Source of the DNA: Streptomyces odontomachi
Lineage (GTDB): Bacteria > Actinomycetota > Actinomycetes > Streptomycetales > Streptomycetaceae
Reading direction: 5' to 3'
Length of the DNA stretch: 64,000 bases
Assembly: GCF_024435355.1 (NCBI RefSeq)
Contig: NZ_JAMJWG010000010.1
Location: forward strand, 186,001-250,000
Position 1 is the stretch's first letter. The number at the start of each line of letters is the position of its first letter. The notes below the pieces were generated by a model. The model did not search any database. It was not told the origin of the DNA and saw only the letters and a program-made list of their open reading frames with translations. A program made the translations under genes and the position numbers. Positions 61,447 to 64,000 of the stretch are shown here, piece after piece.

Positions 61447-63402
61447 GTGACCATCCTCGAGGACGCCCAAGCGGGCATGAACCCTGACATCCGGCCCCAG
61501 GACGACCTGTTCCGGCACGTGAACGGCCGCTGGCTGGACGAGACAGAGATCCCTTCCGACAAGTCGGGCTGGGGCTCCTTCGTGGCCCTGGCCGAGCTCT
61601 CGGAGCAGCGGGTCAAGGACATCATCGAGACGCTGGCCGGCCAGGAGCACGAGCCGGGTTCCAACGCGCAGAAGATCGGCGACCTGTACGCCAGCTTCAT
61701 GGCGGAGGACCGGATCGAGGCCCTCGGCGCCCAGCCGCTGCACGAGCACCTCGACGCGATCACCGCGCTGGGGGACCTCGACGCGCTCGTGGAGTACGTC
61801 GGTGGCCTCGAGCGGCGCGGTGGCAACGGCTTCTTCGATTCCTACGTCGACACCGACGACCGGAACTCCGAGCGCTACCTCGTCAACCTCGTGCAGGGCG
61901 GTATCGGCCTGCCCGACGAGTCCTACTACCGCGAGGACAAGTTCGCCGACATCCGCGCGGAGTACGTCGTCCACCTGGAGAAGATGTTCGGCCTGGCCGG
62001 CTGGGCCGATCCGGCCCGTGCCGCGCAGCAGGTCATGGACGTCGAGACCCGGTTGGCCAAGGGCCACTGGGAGCGCGCCGAGACCCGCGACCCGGTGAAG
62101 AGCTACAACCTGCACTCGGCCGAGCAGCTGCGGGCGCTCGCGCCGGCGTTCGCGTGGCAGCGGTGGGGTGCCGCCCTCGGCGCGACCGACGCGACGCTGG
62201 CCGAGGTCAACGTGCGCCAGCCGAGCTACGTCGAGCACCTGGCCGGTGCGCTCGGCGAGGTGGCGCTCGACGACTGGAAGGCCTGGGTGGCGATCCGGGT
62301 GGTGTGGTCGGCCGCGCCGTACCTGTCCTCGGACTTCGTGCAGGCCAACTTCGACTTCTACGGCAGGACGCTGTCCGGCACGCCCGAGCTCCGGGCCCGC
62401 TGGAAGCGTGGCGTCTCGTTCGTGGAGGGCTCCGTCGGCGAGGCCGTCGGGAAGGAGTACGTCGAGCGGCACTTCCCGGCCCGGTCCAAGAAGCTGATGC
62501 AGGAGCTGGTCGCGAACCTGCTGGAGGCCTACCGGCGCAGCATCGAGGCGCTCGACTGGATGGGCGAGGAGACCAAGCAGCGGGCCTACCGCAAGCTGGA
62601 GACCTTCTACCCCAAGATCGGCTACCCGGACACCTGGCGTGACTACTCCAAGCTCGACGTCAGCGCCGACGACCTGCTCGGGAACGTCCGGGCGGTGGCG
62701 GCCTTCGAAACCGACCGGGAACTGAACAAGATCGGCCGCCCCGTCGACCGCGAGGAGTGGCTGATGCTGCCCCACCAGGTCAACGCCTACTACAACCCCG
62801 GCCTCAACGAGATCTGCTTCCCGGCCGGCATCCTCCAGGCGCCGTTCTTCGACGCCGACGCCGAGGCGGCCGAGAACTACGGCGGCATCGGAGCCGTGAT
62901 CGGACACGAGATCGGCCACGGCTTCGACGACCAGGGTTCCCAGTTCGACGAGCACGGCAACCTGGAGAACTGGTGGACCGACGACGACCGGGCGGCGTTC
63001 CGCGAGCGGGCCGACAAGCTGATCGCGCAGTACGACGGTTTCGAGCCGGCGGAGCTGCCCGGCCAGCGCGTCAACGGCGCCCTCACCGTCGGTGAGAACA
63101 TCGGCGACCTCGGTGGTATCACCATCGCGTTGAAGGCGTACCTGATCAGCCTTGCGGGGCGGGAGATCCCGGTGGTCGGCGGCCTGACCGGCCAGCAGCG
63201 GGTCTTCTACAACTTCAGCAACATCTGGCGCTCCAAGCGGCGCAAGGAGCTGGTGCAGCAGCTGCTCGCGACCGACCCGCACAGCCCCACCGAGTTCCGC
63301 GCCAACATCGTCCGCAACCTCGACGAGTTCGTGGAGGCGTTCGACGTGCGCCCCGGTGACGGCCTCTGGCTCGACCCTGAGGACCGGGTCCGCATCTGGT
63401 AG
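61447..63402 (+). CDS. M13-family metallopeptidase (neprilysin type)
   Basis: A 651-residue zinc endopeptidase for short peptides. The substrate-binding NAYYNP, the zinc motif VIGHEIGHGFDDQG with its catalytic Glu, and GENIGDLGG carrying the third zinc ligand are all present. There is no signal peptide or membrane helix, unlike neprilysin, so it is a cytosolic actinobacterial form. GTG 61447 (MTILEDAQAGMNPD) with AGGCTGG upstream. It appears unrelated to the preceding operon; no terminator is seen between, so read-through is possible. Confidence 0.92.
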   Translation: MTILEDAQAGMNPDIRPQDDLFRHVNGRWLDETEIPSDKSGWGSFVALAELSEQRVKDIIETLAGQEHEPGSNAQKIGDLYASFMAEDRIEALGAQPLHEHLDAITALGDLDALVEYVGGLERRGGNGFFDSYVDTDDRNSERYLVNLVQGGIGLPDESYYREDKFADIRAEYVVHLEKMFGLAGWADPARAAQQVMDVETRLAKGHWERAETRDPVKSYNLHSAEQLRALAPAFAWQRWGAALGATDATLAEVNVRQPSYVEHLAGALGEVALDDWKAWVAIRVVWSAAPYLSSDFVQANFDFYGRTLSGTPELRARWKRGVSFVEGSVGEAVGKEYVERHFPARSKKLMQELVANLLEAYRRSIEALDWMGEETKQRAYRKLETFYPKIGYPDTWRDYSKLDVSADDLLGNVRAVAAFETDRELNKIGRPVDREEWLMLPHQVNAYYNPGLNEICFPAGILQAPFFDADAEAAENYGGIGAVIGHEIGHGFDDQGSQFDEHGNLENWWTDDDRAAFRERADKLIAQYDGFEPAELPGQRVNGALTVGENIGDLGGITIALKAYLISLAGREIPVVGGLTGQQRVFYNFSNIWRSKRRKELVQQLLATDPHSPTEFRANIVRNLDEFVEAFDVRPGDGLWLDPEDRVRIW

Positions 63403-63444
63403 TCCCGCCGTGCGCCGGGGTGCGTGCGGCGTGCGCCCCGGAGG

Positions 63445-63494
63445 CATCGAGGTGACGCGGCACGCTCCGGTGAGCGGCCGACGTCACCTCGATG
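63445..63494. terminator. Bidirectional hairpin between convergent genes
   Basis: A 13-bp perfect inverted repeat (CATCGAGGTGACG / CGTCACCTCGATG) with a 24-base loop, placed between the M13 stop and the convergent PBP stop. The rest of the 200-bp gap shows nothing else. Confidence 0.6.
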
Positions 63495-63602
63495 GGCGTG
63501 AGGCTCGCCCGGCGGGGATGGCGTGACGCCGGGAGCCCACGGCGCAGCCGCCGCGGCAGCCGTTGCCGGGAGCCCCGGGAACGGCGCCGCGCCGATGCCT
63601 GG

Positions 63603-64000
63603 TCAGCGCTCCGTCAGCAGATGCCGGACGACGTATCCCGCGGAGTCCACGCCTGAGCTGCCGCCCTCGACGAGGGCCGCCACCGCGATACGGGAGTCGT
63701 ACGCGGTCAGCCAGCCGTTGGTGTGGTCCCCCTCCTCCGCGGTGCCCGTCTTGGCGCCGACGCCCGCGAGTCCACCCAGCCGTGGGGCCGCGGTGCCGCC
63801 GGTGGCCACGCTGCGCATCATCGATTGCAGGTAGCCCGCCGTGCGGGCGGAGATGGCCCGGGGAGCACTCTCCTGCTCCTGTCCCGGCAGGATGATCGGC
63901 TGGTGGAAGCCGACGCCGCGCACGGTGGCGGCGACGGATGCCATGACCAGCGGCGTGGCCGTGACCTTGCCCTGGCCGATGAACTGGGCCGCCTGGTCAC
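63603..64000 (-). CDS. Penicillin-binding protein transpeptidase domain, 3' end (partial)
   Basis: The last ~130 residues of a class B PBP or PBP-like transpeptidase; the gene continues past the window. Visible are IGQGKVTATPLVMASVAA, the conserved segment before the active-site cleft, and the third catalytic motif KTGTAE, followed by NGWLTAYDSRIAVAALVEGG. The SxxK and SxN motifs lie outside. It acts in peptidoglycan cross-linking at the outer face of the membrane. Confidence 0.88.
   Translation of the reverse strand, partial: DQAAQFIGQGKVTATPLVMASVAATVRGVGFHQPIILPGQEQESAPRAISARTAGYLQSMMRSVATGGTAAPRLGGLAGVGAKTGTAEEGDHTNGWLTAYDSRIAVAALVEGGSSGVDSAGYVVRHLLTER

Noticed and set aside
61447..63402. 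M13 peptidase considered as the last member of the tubulin-like operon
   Set aside because: A 156-bp gap with repeats separates it, whereas the operon genes before it overlap; M13 peptidases are common stand-alone genes in actinobacteria.

Overview
The window is a very GC-rich actinobacterial chromosome segment, almost certainly Streptomyces or a close relative. Third codon positions are nearly all G or C, GTG and TTG starts are common, stop/start overlaps (ATGA, GTGA) are frequent, and TTA codons are so rare that I found only two. The gene families (FCD-GntR, LacI sugar loci, Crp/Fnr beside a cyclase-like gene, tubulin-like conflict clusters) are typical of that group. I see no rRNA, tRNA, CRISPR array or insertion sequence.

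0-4.5 kb: an amino-acid permease and a class III aminotransferase, divergent from a GntR regulator, followed by a MarR regulator. 4.5-16.5 kb: an aromatic-compound catabolic locus. Twelve collinear minus-strand genes encode a Rieske oxygenase, a tiny helix-turn-helix protein, a VanB-type reductase, a TPP enzyme, two short-chain dehydrogenases, a cupin, an alpha/beta hydrolase, an aspartate-dehydrogenase-like protein, an extradiol dioxygenase and an aldehyde dehydrogenase. They are divergent from an MFS importer. A 12-bp direct repeat spaced by 50 bp lies in the shared promoter region.

16.5-30.7 kb: a glucuronoxylan / xylo-oligosaccharide locus. It has a CE7 esterase, a LacI repressor, two ABC permeases and a binding lipoprotein without their own ATPase, GH39, a YesL-like protein, GH42, an MFS exporter and GH67 alpha-glucuronidase. 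30.7-38.1 kb: small membrane and remnant genes (a broken PPOX flavoprotein gene and a broken LysR gene), a modABC molybdate importer, an FMN reductase, and a PadR regulator divergent from a GH17-like protein with two TCGTATACGA operators between them.

38.1-61.3 kb is the most unusual part. A P-loop STAND-like ATPase with about twelve 36-residue repeats is followed by a secreted-domain protein, a Crp/Fnr regulator and an eight-gene, largely translationally coupled cluster. That cluster encodes a class III nucleotidyl-cyclase-like protein, a degenerate P-loop/HEAT-type protein, an SPFH-like protein, a Pycsar-effector-like membrane protein, a surface von Willebrand A protein, a 1204-residue tubulin-like protein, a large membrane protein, and a pseudokinase-zinc-GTPase fusion. 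A ninth gene encodes a tail-anchored protein that may be a GTPase-associated protein. The whole set resembles an NTP-dependent conflict or membrane-remodelling system with cyclic-nucleotide signalling built in. Both TTA codons of the window are in this region, which suggests bldA-linked developmental control.

61.3-64 kb: an M13 metallopeptidase and, convergent to it, the 3' end of a penicillin-binding transpeptidase gene that runs off the window.
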